Shown piece after piece: positions 19,840 through 28,554 of a stretch of DNA of 64,000 nt. Origin of the DNA: a bacterium D16-36 (GTDB lineage Bacteria; Bacillota; Clostridia; Lachnospirales; Lachnospiraceae); NCBI GenBank assembly GCA_003611745.1, contig RAYF01000026.1, forward strand, positions 16,878-80,877, written 5' to 3'. The position numbers and the translations under genes are program-made. Every line of letters begins with the position of its first letter. Within the stretch, counting starts at the first letter, position 1. Below the pieces are notes generated by a model. It ran no database searches and was not told the origin of the DNA. It worked only from the letters and a program-made list of their open reading frames with translations.

Positions 19840-21378
19840 ATGGCGAAATTAATAATCAATGAGGAAAACAGGCTTGGGAGGATAGAGCCGGAAGTCTATG
19901 GGCATTTCTCAGAACATCTGGGCAGATGCATCTATGAGGGCATTTATGTAGGGAAAGATTCAGATATTCCCAATGTGAATGGAATGCGCACAGATGTGGT
20001 GGAAGCCTTAAAAGAATTAAAAGTTCCGGTATTGCGCTGGCCGGGGGGCTGTTTTGCAGATGAATACCACTGGAAAGATGGCATCGGGCCGAAGGAGAGC
20101 CGTAAGAAAATGATTAATACGCACTGGGGCGGTGTAGTTGAGGATAACAGTTTTGGTACGCATGAATATATGGAACTGTGCCGACAGCTTGGGTGCAAGA
20201 CATATATTAACGGCAATCTGGGGAGCGGGACGGTTCAGGAGATGTCAGAGTGGGTAGAATACATGACATTTAAGGGCGTTTCCCCGATGGCAGACCTGCG
20301 GAGGGCGAATGGGCAGGAAGAGCCATGGAAGATTGACTATTTTGGAGTGGGAAATGAGAACTGGGGTTGCGGCGGCAATATGACACCAGAGCATTATGCA
20401 AATGAGTACCGCCGTTATCAGACGTATGTAAGGGATTATCGCGAAAATCAGGAGGAGGATAAAGATAAGGACAAGTCTGAATCCATCCAGAAGGTGTGTT
20501 GTGGTGCAAATGTGTCAGATTATTATTGGACGGAAGGCGTATTAGAGACTGCATTTGCCCATACAGAGAAGAAGTTCCATGGCTTTATGGATCACTTATC
20601 CCTGCATTATTATGTCCATCCTGAGGGCTGGGACATTAAGGGAAGTGCTACGGACTTTGATGCGGAGGTGTGGTATAAGACATTATATAAAGCACTGTAT
20701 ATGGATGAGCTGGTGCGCCGTCATGGCGGCATTATGGATCAATATGACCCGGAAAAGAAGATAGGCATGTGCGTGGATGAATGGGGGGCATGGTACACAA
20801 ATGAGCCAGGGACAAATCCGGGCTTCCTTTATCAGCAGAATACTGTCCGTGATGCGCTGATTGCGGGCATTACATTGAATATCTTCAATAAGCATTGTGA
20901 CAGGGTTAAGATTGCTGCGCTGGCACAGGTGGTGAATGTACTGCAGGCTGTACTCCTCACGGAAGGTGCGCAGATGATTAAGACGCCGACATACCATGTC
21001 ATGCATATGTACCGTTATCACCAAGGGGCGGATCTGCTGGAAAGCGCCATTACCGGTGTTGAAGAAATCGGCATGGGCAAGTGGAAGGTTCCGAAGATTA
21101 CGGAGTCTGTCTCAGCAGGGGCGGATGGAATGGTTACCATCACACTGAATAACCTGTCTATTGATTCAGGTGAGAGTATCCAGATTCAGATGGTGGGAAA
21201 AGGTTATCAGGTGGCAGAGGCGAAGGTTGTAACGCATTCTGATATGCATGCCCGTAATACCTTTGATGCACCGGAGGAAGTGATGGAAGCAGACTTTACG
21301 GATTATACAGCAGATGAGGCGGGGATTACTGTCAATATGCCAAAAAACAGCGTATTGGAGCTTCGTTTGAAAAAATAG
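19840..21378 (+). CDS. abfA: Intracellular alpha-L-arabinofuranosidase, GH51
   Basis: 512 aa, no signal peptide, so cytoplasmic. ATG 19840 has GGAGG about 6 nt upstream; earlier in-frame ATGs would only add a poor N-terminus. The GH51 barrel carries the acid/base E173 in [11 protein letters not shown] and the nucleophile E314 in [13 protein letters not shown]. The N-terminus ([22 protein letters not shown]) and the C-terminal beta domain are typical, and length matches the family. It would hydrolyse terminal alpha-L-arabinofuranose from imported arabino-oligosaccharides, completing the pathway begun by the secreted GH43 enzymes and ABC importers. The DUF6171 gene lies about 22 bp downstream. 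Confidence 0.95.
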   Translation: MAKLIINEENRLGRIEPEVYGHFSEHLGRCIYEGIYVGKDSDIPNVNGMRTDVVEALKELKVPVLRWPGGCFADEYHWKDGIGPKESRKKMINTHWGGVVEDNSFGTHEYMELCRQLGCKTYINGNLGSGTVQEMSEWVEYMTFKGVSPMADLRRANGQEEPWKIDYFGVGNENWGCGGNMTPEHYANEYRRYQTYVRDYRENQEEDKDKDKSESIQKVCCGANVSDYYWTEGVLETAFAHTEKKFHGFMDHLSLHYYVHPEGWDIKGSATDFDAEVWYKTLYKALYMDELVRRHGGIMDQYDPEKKIGMCVDEWGAWYTNEPGTNPGFLYQQNTVRDALIAGITLNIFNKHCDRVKIAALAQVVNVLQAVLLTEGAQMIKTPTYHVMHMYRYHQGADLLESAITGVEEIGMGKWKVPKITESVSAGADGMVTITLNNLSIDSGESIQIQMVGKGYQVAEAKVVTHSDMHARNTFDAPEEVMEADFTDYTADEAGITVNMPKNSVLELRLKK

Positions 21379-21400
21379 GACCGGGGTGTGGAAAAAGAAT

Positions 21401-21655
21401 ATGGCAGGTGTTTGTAAAAGATGCCTTTTAAGGGAGATGGCAGCAGCAGATGCGGAAAAGATTGCGGCCTACCGGGAGGCGATCAAAAAAAAGGACCGTG
21501 TGTCGGAAAAAGAGTATGAAGAGAGGCTTGCCGTATGTAAGTCCTGTGATTACCTAAATGCAGGAACTTGTGGCGCCTGTGGGTGTTATGTTGAGCTGCG
21601 GGCAGCGGCTAAGGCTGGAAAGTGCCCGTATAAGAAATGGCGGATGGTGGGATAA
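21401..21655 (+). CDS. Small cysteine-rich DUF6171-type protein
   Basis: About 84 aa, starting at ATG 21401 (a GTG at 21386 is an alternative). Two cysteine groups suggest metal binding: CKRC near the N-terminus, and CKSC, CGAC/GC and CPYKKW in the C-terminal half, like a zinc ribbon. Function is unknown. It lies directly behind GH51 and before a terminator, so it is cotranscribed with that enzyme. Confidence 0.6.
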   Translation: MAGVCKRCLLREMAAADAEKIAAYREAIKKKDRVSEKEYEERLAVCKSCDYLNAGTCGACGCYVELRAAAKAGKCPYKKWRMVG

Positions 21656-21658
21656 AAA

Positions 21659-21700
21659 GCCCGGATGATACGGAATAATCCGTATCGTCCGGGTTTTTTT
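21659..21700. terminator. Bidirectional terminator between convergent genes
   Basis: Arms 21659-21674 and 21679-21694 form a 16-bp stem with one G-U pair and an ATAA loop. On the + strand it is followed by T7; on the - strand by a shorter T-run (GCTTTTTATC). It can therefore end both the GH51/DUF6171 transcript and the opposing GH43 transcript. Confidence 0.85.
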
Positions 21701-21747
21701 GTAGCATATCTTCACTCTGTCAATGCAGGCAGATGTGATATCTTATA

Positions 21748-24700
21748 TTACTTCTTTTTAACTTTGACTTTTACGGTAGCCTTGCTGCTCTTGTATTTTG
21801 CAGTAACTGTGGCGGTGCCAGCCTTTTTTGCTGTAGCCTTGCCTGATTTCTTATTGATGGAGAGGACGGATGGCTTAGAAGAACTCCATGTAATGGAGGA
21901 CGTCTTGATGCCATAGCCCTTTGCCTTGAATGTAAAGGATTTCTTTACTTTGAGGCTTGTTTTCTTTTTAGATATCTTTACATATGCTTTCTTTACCGTA
22001 ATCTTCTTGGTAAAGGACTGTGTTTTATTGTCGCTGCTTGTAAGTGTTGCTGTAATCGTAGCAGTACCTGCTTTCTTAGCGGTGACTGTTCCGGATGCAT
22101 CAACAGAAGCAACGGATTCATCAGAAGAGCTGAATGTTGTCGTATAGGTGAAATCAGCGCTTCCAGATATCGTTATTTTGGAAGTGTTATTAGTATCGCC
22201 TCCGTAATAAATAGTGCTCTTGCTTGCAGAGCAGGAGAAGTTTGGGTAAGAACCTTTTTCTGCCTGATACTTTGCGGCAATTTCGCTTGCGCTTAATGGG
22301 GCGGAGTAAATATCCACATTGTCAATGCTTGCATTGACTACATCTTGTGAGGCAAATAATGTGCCGCTTCCGACGCGGACATCATTAATCTTTGCCATAT
22401 TTTCAGCAGTCAGTACACTTTTTAGGGATCTGCCGTCTGCGGAGCGGACCTCGCCATTAATATAGACTGTGATACCGGCTGGTGTTACAGTATAGGTAAT
22501 CAGATGCCATGTATTGGAGTCAGGTGCCAGCCCTTCCGAAGTATTTGTGCTGGTACTCTTATCGCGGACGCCCGCATAGCCTCCAACAAATAACGCAGTT
22601 GCAGGAACCATATTTGTAGTGTTAGAGGTCTTTGCTTCAAATAAAACAGAATTTTCCATTGTGGAACTGCTGCACTTTGCCCACATGCTTACAGTAAAGC
22701 CGGAATCGCCCATGTTCTTGAAGACATCAGAAGGCAGTGCCAGATAATTTTTTCCGCTTGTGCCGGAACTATTTTTAATTGTCAGTACATTTCCGGCAAA
22801 TGTATCAGAGGTAATAGAAGCGCTTCCCTGAAGAACAGCTTCCGCTGTATTTGTTCCAGTGCTTGCTGCCTTTTTATCGGTTACATTCTCAAAATCGTAA
22901 CGGTAATCTGGTTTTAAGCTGGAAGATAAAACAGTGGTTTTATATTCTTTGGTAGCTGTTTCTGAACCGCTGGTAATGGTGGCTGTCAGTGTTACTTCCG
23001 TATCCTCGGCAGGCCGGGTTACTTTACCGCTGTTTGAAATGATATCTGCATTGCTGGAGGTCCATGCAATTTTTGTATTTTCAAATCCGGAAGTCGGTAA
23101 TGTAAGGTCGCTGGTGGTCTTGGAAGTGATGGACAGATCCTTTTCCAGATTGTCTGTTGCCCTGTCAAGCACTTCCTTGTCTGTATATTTGTAGGCTTCC
23201 TTTCTCACACCCCAGATGGTTTCATTATTTGTGCCGATTGCGGTAAATGTCATCCTCTTCTCGCATGCCTCAGATTCATCATGCTGCTGGAAGAAGACGC
23301 CGCTGTAGGTTACATCGTCAATGACAGCAGTCATAAGGTAAGAACCGTCTTTTTCTGTCCATGTGCCTTTTATTGCACCGGAAATTGTGCCATCTGCATT
23401 GAGTTTAATGTTCTGTGGCGTTTTTACATTTGCATAATCCGCATTTATGCCGTGGTTAATATATTCGTACTCGCCGACGATGCTGTCCTTGTCATATCCT
23501 GTTTTGGAGATTTCATCACCTTTGTTTTCAAATACTGCAGTAACAGGCCAGCCGGCTTCATTGATAAACTGCTGGTGAACGCGTATTTCGTGCATTCCGC
23601 CCCGGTTTTCAAAACGTGTATGGTAAATAAGGTAGCGGTTGCCGTCATCATCAATCAGCGCGGAATTGTGTCCTGGGGCTTTGTATCCGGTTGGATTGCT
23701 GGAGAACTTATAATTGCCCATTACTTTTATACCAAAGGTAAGGCGGCTCGTAAGCTGTACATCTTCGTAATTGTTTCCGGCCGCATCCAGATACGGCCCA
23801 TCCGGGGATTTAGAGCGGTACATGCGCATATGGTATCCGCCGTCTACATCTAATGCATCATAGGATACATACAGATAGTAATAATCGCTCTCTTTGTCAT
23901 ACAGGATATATGGCCCCTCGCCGGTAGACCAGTGGTTTTTGCCTCCGAGGTGGGTGCCGAAATAGGCATCTACTGCCCGGCCGTCCGCTGTGGTAGAAGT
24001 CTTTCCGGGATAGAGCGCCTCACCGGTCTTAGGGTCGATTTCCAGTATAAAAATACCGCCGGAAAAAGAACCATAAGTCATCCAGAGTTTGCCGTCCTTG
24101 TCATAGAATACAGTCGGATCAATGGCATTTGGCCCATAACGGAAATTATAGGAGGTACCGTCAAACCATTCTTTGTGCAGGCCGTCTAATTTGCCAGCTG
24201 CAATCAGTTCATCAATATTTGTATTTTTGTAAGAAAGTTTGCCGCTTGCAACATTGTCGAAGGCAGAGTAGACTATGGTGTCCACCACATCATACGGGCC
24301 TTCGATATTCTGGGAGACGCCATAGGCGATGACAGAGCGGCTCCATGTAGAGGTACAGCAAAAATACATCATATAGGCACCAGTAGAGCCGTCTGCATTA
24401 ACGTAGTCCTTGTTCCAGAATACATCCGGTGCCCAGACATGGTACCTGCCGTCGTCGGTATCGCCTGCCTTTCCTGCCCATTCGAAAGGTTTTTTCAGGT
24501 TTTCGTCAAGGTCACCAAAAATAACGTTATTTTTGGTGGCGTAATTGTTGGAAAATGTAGTCCAGTTGACCAGATCTTTTGATTTTGCCGCATCAATATG
24601 GGAACCAAAAGCGTAGTAGTATCCATCCGTGGCTTCCGTAATGGATGGGTCATGGACGGAAGCCCTTGCAGGCGAAGTGGTCAGAGAAGTAACAGATGCA

Positions 24701-24798
24701 GCCGTGGCAGTATCTGCATTTGGCGGAACTGTTACGGCTGTCGCTGCCAGTGCCATGGTCATAACACAGGACACCAGCTTTTTCAAGCTTTTTTTCAT
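21748..24798 (-). CDS. Large secreted GH43 arabinanase with Ig-like, LamG and Big_2 domains
   Basis: 1016 aa from ATG 24798, with GGAGG about 10 nt upstream. Order: signal peptide (1-~38); GH43 propeller (about 45-400) with the acidic residues in ASVHDPSIT, NAIDPTVFYDKDG and GEGPYILYDKE; an arabinanase C-terminal domain (about 400-510) ending GTNNETIWGVRK; an Ig-like domain (about 525-600) with the SGKVTRPAED motif also seen at the start of the GH127/GH146 fragment; a LamG domain (about 605-800); two Big_2 domains (about 815-1016), the last highly lysine-rich. Likely an exo-cellular endo-arabinanase held to the wall or to polysaccharide by its C-terminal domains. It is divergent from the GH43 at 25035. 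Confidence 0.88.
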   Translation of the reverse strand: MKKSLKKLVSCVMTMALAATAVTVPPNADTATAASVTSLTTSPARASVHDPSITEATDGYYYAFGSHIDAAKSKDLVNWTTFSNNYATKNNVIFGDLDENLKKPFEWAGKAGDTDDGRYHVWAPDVFWNKDYVNADGSTGAYMMYFCCTSTWSRSVIAYGVSQNIEGPYDVVDTIVYSAFDNVASGKLSYKNTNIDELIAAGKLDGLHKEWFDGTSYNFRYGPNAIDPTVFYDKDGKLWMTYGSFSGGIFILEIDPKTGEALYPGKTSTTADGRAVDAYFGTHLGGKNHWSTGEGPYILYDKESDYYYLYVSYDALDVDGGYHMRMYRSKSPDGPYLDAAGNNYEDVQLTSRLTFGIKVMGNYKFSSNPTGYKAPGHNSALIDDDGNRYLIYHTRFENRGGMHEIRVHQQFINEAGWPVTAVFENKGDEISKTGYDKDSIVGEYEYINHGINADYANVKTPQNIKLNADGTISGAIKGTWTEKDGSYLMTAVIDDVTYSGVFFQQHDESEACEKRMTFTAIGTNNETIWGVRKEAYKYTDKEVLDRATDNLEKDLSITSKTTSDLTLPTSGFENTKIAWTSSNADIISNSGKVTRPAEDTEVTLTATITSGSETATKEYKTTVLSSSLKPDYRYDFENVTDKKAASTGTNTAEAVLQGSASITSDTFAGNVLTIKNSSGTSGKNYLALPSDVFKNMGDSGFTVSMWAKCSSSTMENSVLFEAKTSNTTNMVPATALFVGGYAGVRDKSTSTNTSEGLAPDSNTWHLITYTVTPAGITVYINGEVRSADGRSLKSVLTAENMAKINDVRVGSGTLFASQDVVNASIDNVDIYSAPLSASEIAAKYQAEKGSYPNFSCSASKSTIYYGGDTNNTSKITISGSADFTYTTTFSSSDESVASVDASGTVTAKKAGTATITATLTSSDNKTQSFTKKITVKKAYVKISKKKTSLKVKKSFTFKAKGYGIKTSSITWSSSKPSVLSINKKSGKATAKKAGTATVTAKYKSSKATVKVKVKKK

Positions 24799-24827
24799 AC
24801 TTATTTCCTCCATTTCATTTTAAATAA

Positions 24828-24844
24828 AAACGAATCGTTTTTTA
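24828..24844. promoter_or_regulatory. Palindromic candidate operator upstream of the secreted GH43 gene
   Basis: AAAAACGAATCGTTTTT is a 17-bp palindrome around a central A, 30 bp upstream of the minus-strand GH43 start. A second short palindrome, TTTGTACAAA, lies about 25 bp further on (24868-24877). Both fit operators for an arabinose-responsive regulator, but no regulator gene is in the window. Confidence 0.35.
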
Positions 24845-24964
24845 GCATAACTAAAGGGTATCATATTTGTACAAAATTTACAATAGAAATGGGGCAAATC
24901 AATTTGTGACATTTTTGTGTCGGTTATTTTTCACAGAAATGGGGCTTTGATTAGTGGGATTTCA

Positions 24965-24993
24965 TTGCATATTTACCAATTATGTAATATAAT
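24965..24993 (+). promoter_or_regulatory. Sigma-A promoter for the GH43/AbfB-like gene
   Basis: TTGCAT (24965-24970), 17-bp spacer, TATAAT (24988-24993). The predicted start is near 25000, giving a short leader before GAGGAGGTG and the ATG at 25035. Confidence 0.65.
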
Positions 24994-25034
24994 GATGCCA
25001 CGAAATATACAAATATAAATCGAGGAGGTGTTTC

Positions 25035-27191
25035 ATGAGAAAGAAAGTATTTTTATCTGGAGTGCTGGCAGTGGCCATGGCAGTTACCCTGCTTCAACCG
25101 TGCAGTGTTCCGGCAGAAGCTGAGGATGGGAATGCTGCTGTAACGGCGGGGCCGGAAAGTTCCCTGACGGGGGATGAGGTGGAGCTGGCAAAAAGTGCGG
25201 GCAATCCAATCACAACTGCATTTACAGAGGACGGAAAGCCGATTTATGGCGGGGATCCTGCTGTGCTGGTAGATGGCGATACAGTCTATCTTTATACAGG
25301 GCATGATGAAGCTGTCACGGAAGCTTATAAGATTACAGAATGGGTCTGTTATTCCACAAAGGATTTAAAGGAATGGAAGTATGAAGGCGTGACAATGAAA
25401 GCAGACAAGGATTCGATCAAGTGGGCGAATACCGGTCAGGATGCGTGGGCTGGACAGGTGGCAAAGTATAAGGACAAGTATTATTTTTACTATTGCACAT
25501 GGGACAGTACGGCAGATGGTAAGCAGTCAATTGGCGCAGCGGTGTCCGACAGCCCGACGGGGCCTTTTGTTGACATAGGGGAGCCGTTAGTGCGCGGAAC
25601 TGTGACAGAGCCGCAATCAAGCAACTGGAATGATATTGACCCGACTGTCTGGATTGAAACAGATGATGCCGGGGTGGAGCACCGTTATCTGGCATGGGGT
25701 AATGGAAAATATTATGTCTGTGAGTTAAATGAGGATATGGTTTCTGTAAAAGACCTGAACGGGGACGGAAAAATCACCTGCGGCACATCTAAGGAATCAG
25801 CAGACATCATTGACAGGACAGAAGGTTTAAGCGCATTTACCGAGGCGCCATGGCTTTACCGCCGTCAGGATGAAAATGGCAGATTTTATGGCAGATATTA
25901 TATGTTTTATGCATATGGCTGGAGGGAGCAGATGGCTTATGCAAGTACGGACAGCCTGCTGGACGGCACATGGGAGTTTGGGAAAGTACTGATGCCCCCT
26001 GCAGCGACATCCAATACAAACCATATGGCAGTTTTTGATTTTCGGGGAAAAACATATTTTGTATACCATAACGGATCACGGCCGGGAGGCAGCGGATTCC
26101 GCCGCTCTGCGTGCATAGCGGAAATGAAGTTTCATGAGGATGGCAGTGTTCAGGAGATTCCAGAGACGGCGGCAGGTATTGTAGGTACGACATCTGCAAT
26201 TTATACAAACTCCGGTGCAAAGCTTTCCCACCAGACATTCACCAATTCCAACAGTGACTCTGACTATCCGTATACAAAGGTGAAAGTTGGGGCAGGAACC
26301 GGAAAGGAAGAAGGGGACAGCCAATGGCTTGTTATGGCAGGTAAAGCGGATGCTTCGAAGGCAGCCTATGTGTCAATTCAGTCTGAGAATAAGCCAGGGC
26401 TTTACCTGACTGCAAACAGTGACAAAACGGTTACTCTGGCACAGGATGCAGACGGTGCGGACGCGACGGCTAAGAGGCAGACATTCCGGACTGTAAAAGG
26501 GCTTGATAATGAAAAAGGGATTTCTTTTGAGAGCGTATCGGAGCCGGGATATTATCTGACAATCAGCAATCAGGTTCTCTGCCTGTCAAAAGGAACGAAT
26601 AAGATGGAATCAACATTTTATATGAATTTTGATGAAAATGATACATCCCTCCTGTCAATCGGGGTCGTGATTGCAAAAAATAAAAATCAATTCTACGAGG
26701 GCAGTAAAATCAATACGAAAAATGTAACGGTAACTGCGCTGTATGCAGATGGGACAACAAAGAAGATTACAAACTTTACCAGCAATGCGGCAAAGGTTGA
26801 TACTTCAAAAACCGGCAATAAGAACCTGACGGTTTCTTATACAGAAGGAGGCATTACAAAGAGTACCACAGTCCCGGTTTCTATTGTTGCAAAGGCTGCC
26901 AAAGTAAAAAATCTCAAAGTTTCTGTTAAGGCAGCAAAGAAGACATCTAAAGTTAAGGTGAGTTTTAAGGCAGTAAGTGGTGCAAAGGGTTACCAGCTCC
27001 GTTACAGCACAAAAAAGAATAAGAAGCTGGAGTATCTGGATGAAAGGGCAAAATCAAGCTTTGTGTACAATGATGTCGATGGCATTTTCAAATCCGGCAA
27101 GACATATTATTTCTATGTACGTAGTTTTATTAAGTTTAATGGGGAGTATAAGTATAGTGGATATACCTGTGTCAAAGTAAAGGCAAAATAG
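25035..27191 (+). CDS. Secreted GH43 glycosidase with AbfB-like, Ig-like and fibronectin-like domains
   Basis: 718 aa; strong ribosome site GAGGAGGTG. A signal peptide (cleavage about 27-32) precedes a GH43 domain (about 55-390) with acidic residues in YGGDPAVLVDG, NDIDPTVWIE and FTEAPWLYRR. Residues ~395-535 resemble an arabinose-binding AbfB/CBM42-like domain (GKADASKAAYVSIQSENKPG; EPGYYLTISNQ). A Big_3-like Ig domain (about 540-615, YADGTTKKITNF) and a lysine-rich fibronectin III-like domain (about 620-718, GAKGYQLRYSTKKNKK) follow. Likely an exo-acting arabinofuranosidase or xylan/arabinan debranching enzyme; the exact GH43 subfamily cannot be read by eye. Confidence 0.82.
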   Translation: MRKKVFLSGVLAVAMAVTLLQPCSVPAEAEDGNAAVTAGPESSLTGDEVELAKSAGNPITTAFTEDGKPIYGGDPAVLVDGDTVYLYTGHDEAVTEAYKITEWVCYSTKDLKEWKYEGVTMKADKDSIKWANTGQDAWAGQVAKYKDKYYFYYCTWDSTADGKQSIGAAVSDSPTGPFVDIGEPLVRGTVTEPQSSNWNDIDPTVWIETDDAGVEHRYLAWGNGKYYVCELNEDMVSVKDLNGDGKITCGTSKESADIIDRTEGLSAFTEAPWLYRRQDENGRFYGRYYMFYAYGWREQMAYASTDSLLDGTWEFGKVLMPPAATSNTNHMAVFDFRGKTYFVYHNGSRPGGSGFRRSACIAEMKFHEDGSVQEIPETAAGIVGTTSAIYTNSGAKLSHQTFTNSNSDSDYPYTKVKVGAGTGKEEGDSQWLVMAGKADASKAAYVSIQSENKPGLYLTANSDKTVTLAQDADGADATAKRQTFRTVKGLDNEKGISFESVSEPGYYLTISNQVLCLSKGTNKMESTFYMNFDENDTSLLSIGVVIAKNKNQFYEGSKINTKNVTVTALYADGTTKKITNFTSNAAKVDTSKTGNKNLTVSYTEGGITKSTTVPVSIVAKAAKVKNLKVSVKAAKKTSKVKVSFKAVSGAKGYQLRYSTKKNKKLEYLDERAKSSFVYNDVDGIFKSGKTYYFYVRSFIKFNGEYKYSGYTCVKVKAK

Positions 27192-27306
27192 AAAGCCTCT
27201 GCAGGTATGCTTCTGTCAAAGCGAAGGCAGAACAGACAGTTTTTTGTGCAAATTGCATGAAAAAAATGTTGGAAACACATGGAATTTACAATTTTGCCTA
27301 GCTATA

Positions 27307-27335
27307 TTGACAAAGAATAGGGAAAATGCTAAAAT
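27307..27335 (+). promoter_or_regulatory. Strong sigma-A promoter before the stand-alone LamG gene
   Basis: TTGACA (27307-27312), 17-bp spacer, TAAAAT (27330-27335). With AAAGGAGG at 27368 before the ATG, this predicts high expression. Confidence 0.75.
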
Positions 27336-27383
27336 GTTTTAGACATCTTTAAAAAATATTTTTATTAAAGGAGGAATTTAAAA

Positions 27384-28283
27384 ATGATGAAAAAATTTTT
27401 AAGCGGTGTTCTGGTTTCAGCATTGGTTCTTGGAACAGTTAGTGTTGTTAATCCGACAACCGCAGAAGCTGCTGTACCGAAGCCTGCATACACATTCGAC
27501 ATGAATAAGGCTAACAAGAATGTCGTAGCAGTAGCACGTAAGGGCGACACAAGCAGCATGAAGCCTGCAGATGTTAAGAACGGCGGCGTTATGCCGACAA
27601 CTGCTGCAGCTAAGGGCATCAAGTTAAAGTATGTAAAGGGCAAACATGGTAAGGCTTTATACTTAGACAGAAGCAAATCCTATGGCGCACAGTTAAAGGG
27701 CGTTAATTTAGGAAGCGGTTCATGGTCAGTTTCTTTCTGGGTTAAGATTCCAAACGGCATGGGTGATTTTTCTGCTGTATTCTTTGCTGGTACTGATTTG
27801 ACAGCGAAGGGTGCTAAGTGGGTTTCAATCACTCAGAGAAGAGATCTGGGCGATATCGGTGGTTCACCAGTTATCTGGTCCCGTGATGCAAAAGCTGTTT
27901 ATGATGGTAACAAGGGTGAGTTCCCATGGTACTGCAAGAACGGTGTAGATAAGAAGGGCGAAGCAAAATGGGAGAAGGGTACTGCATTTGATACAAAGAA
28001 CTGGGTTCATGTAGTACTTACTGTAAACACTAAGAAAGAAGGCGTTTACAACGAGAAGGGTAACGAAGGTTACACAAAGAGTGCTCAGGCATTTACCTAT
28101 ATCAATGGCAAGCCATATGGAAACGGAGCTGTTTCTAAGGGTGCTATCAGCAGCAAGACAAAGTTCTTCCTTGGATTAAATGGCTGGGATATCCCGATGA
28201 AAGCTTACTATGATGATGTAAAGATTTGGAAGAAAGCATTAACAGCTAAGCAGGTTAAGGCTCTTTATAAAGCTGAAAAATAA
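27384..28283 (+). CDS. Secreted stand-alone LamG/concanavalin-like protein
   Basis: 299 aa. Signal peptide MMKKFLSGVLVSALVLGTVS... cleaved near AEAA. The mature protein is a single jelly-roll domain of the LamG/Laminin_G_3 type (GKALYLDRSKSYGAQL; GSWSVSFWVKIPNG; TKNWVHVVLTVN; AYYDDVKIWKKALTAKQVKA). No catalytic domain is attached. Codon choice is narrow (AAG, GGC, GTT, TTA favoured), unlike its neighbours, and the promoter and ribosome site are near consensus, so the product is likely abundant. It may act as a secreted glycan-binding protein serving the arabinan enzymes. A terminator follows. Confidence 0.7.
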   Translation: MMKKFLSGVLVSALVLGTVSVVNPTTAEAAVPKPAYTFDMNKANKNVVAVARKGDTSSMKPADVKNGGVMPTTAAAKGIKLKYVKGKHGKALYLDRSKSYGAQLKGVNLGSGSWSVSFWVKIPNGMGDFSAVFFAGTDLTAKGAKWVSITQRRDLGDIGGSPVIWSRDAKAVYDGNKGEFPWYCKNGVDKKGEAKWEKGTAFDTKNWVHVVLTVNTKKEGVYNEKGNEGYTKSAQAFTYINGKPYGNGAVSKGAISSKTKFFLGLNGWDIPMKAYYDDVKIWKKALTAKQVKALYKAEK

Positions 28284-28327
28284 GATATTTTAGAAGATGT
28301 TTGCTGGTTTAATGACTGGCGTTACAT

Positions 28328-28378
28328 AATACCGGATTGCGGGGCTGCTTTTGGCAGGACTGTAATTCGGTATTTTTA
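28328..28378 (+). terminator. Terminator after the LamG gene
   Basis: AATACCGGATT (28328-28338) pairs with AATTCGGTATT (28364-28374) with one G-U pair and a long loop, followed by T-run TTTTT. Confidence 0.6.
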
Positions 28379-28380
28379 GT

Positions 28381-28412
28381 ATAACAGGAAAGTTCTCGGT
28401 GTGTGGTAGGAA
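28381..28412 (+). repeat. Intergenic repeat element, copy 2 (box A only)
   Basis: ACAGGAAAGTTCTCGGTGTG followed by TGGTAGG matches box A of the complete copies, but neither the variable hairpin nor box B follows. It lies just after a terminator, as the complete copies do. Confidence 0.55.
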
Positions 28413-28464
28413 AAATTTTTGTATATATTGCAAAATGGAAGGACGAATCAAAAGCGGTTTTTAG

Positions 28465-28493
28465 TTGACTTTTTCCATAAAGTAGTGTATTAT
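28465..28493 (+). promoter_or_regulatory. Sigma-A promoter for the secreted beta-sandwich gene
   Basis: TTGACT (28465-28470), 17-bp spacer, TATTAT (28488-28493): the same hexamers and spacing as the promoter of the 1001-aa binding protein (6346-6374). Confidence 0.65.
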
Positions 28494-28554
28494 TTATTTA
28501 AAATAGTTTACGTAGCATTAAACTAAGAAAATTAAATTCAGGAGGAGTAATAGC

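Noticed and set aside
27192..27290. Possible terminator after the GH43/AbfB-like gene
   Set aside because: CTGTC/GACAG before a T6 run is only a 5-bp stem with a long loop; too weak to call.
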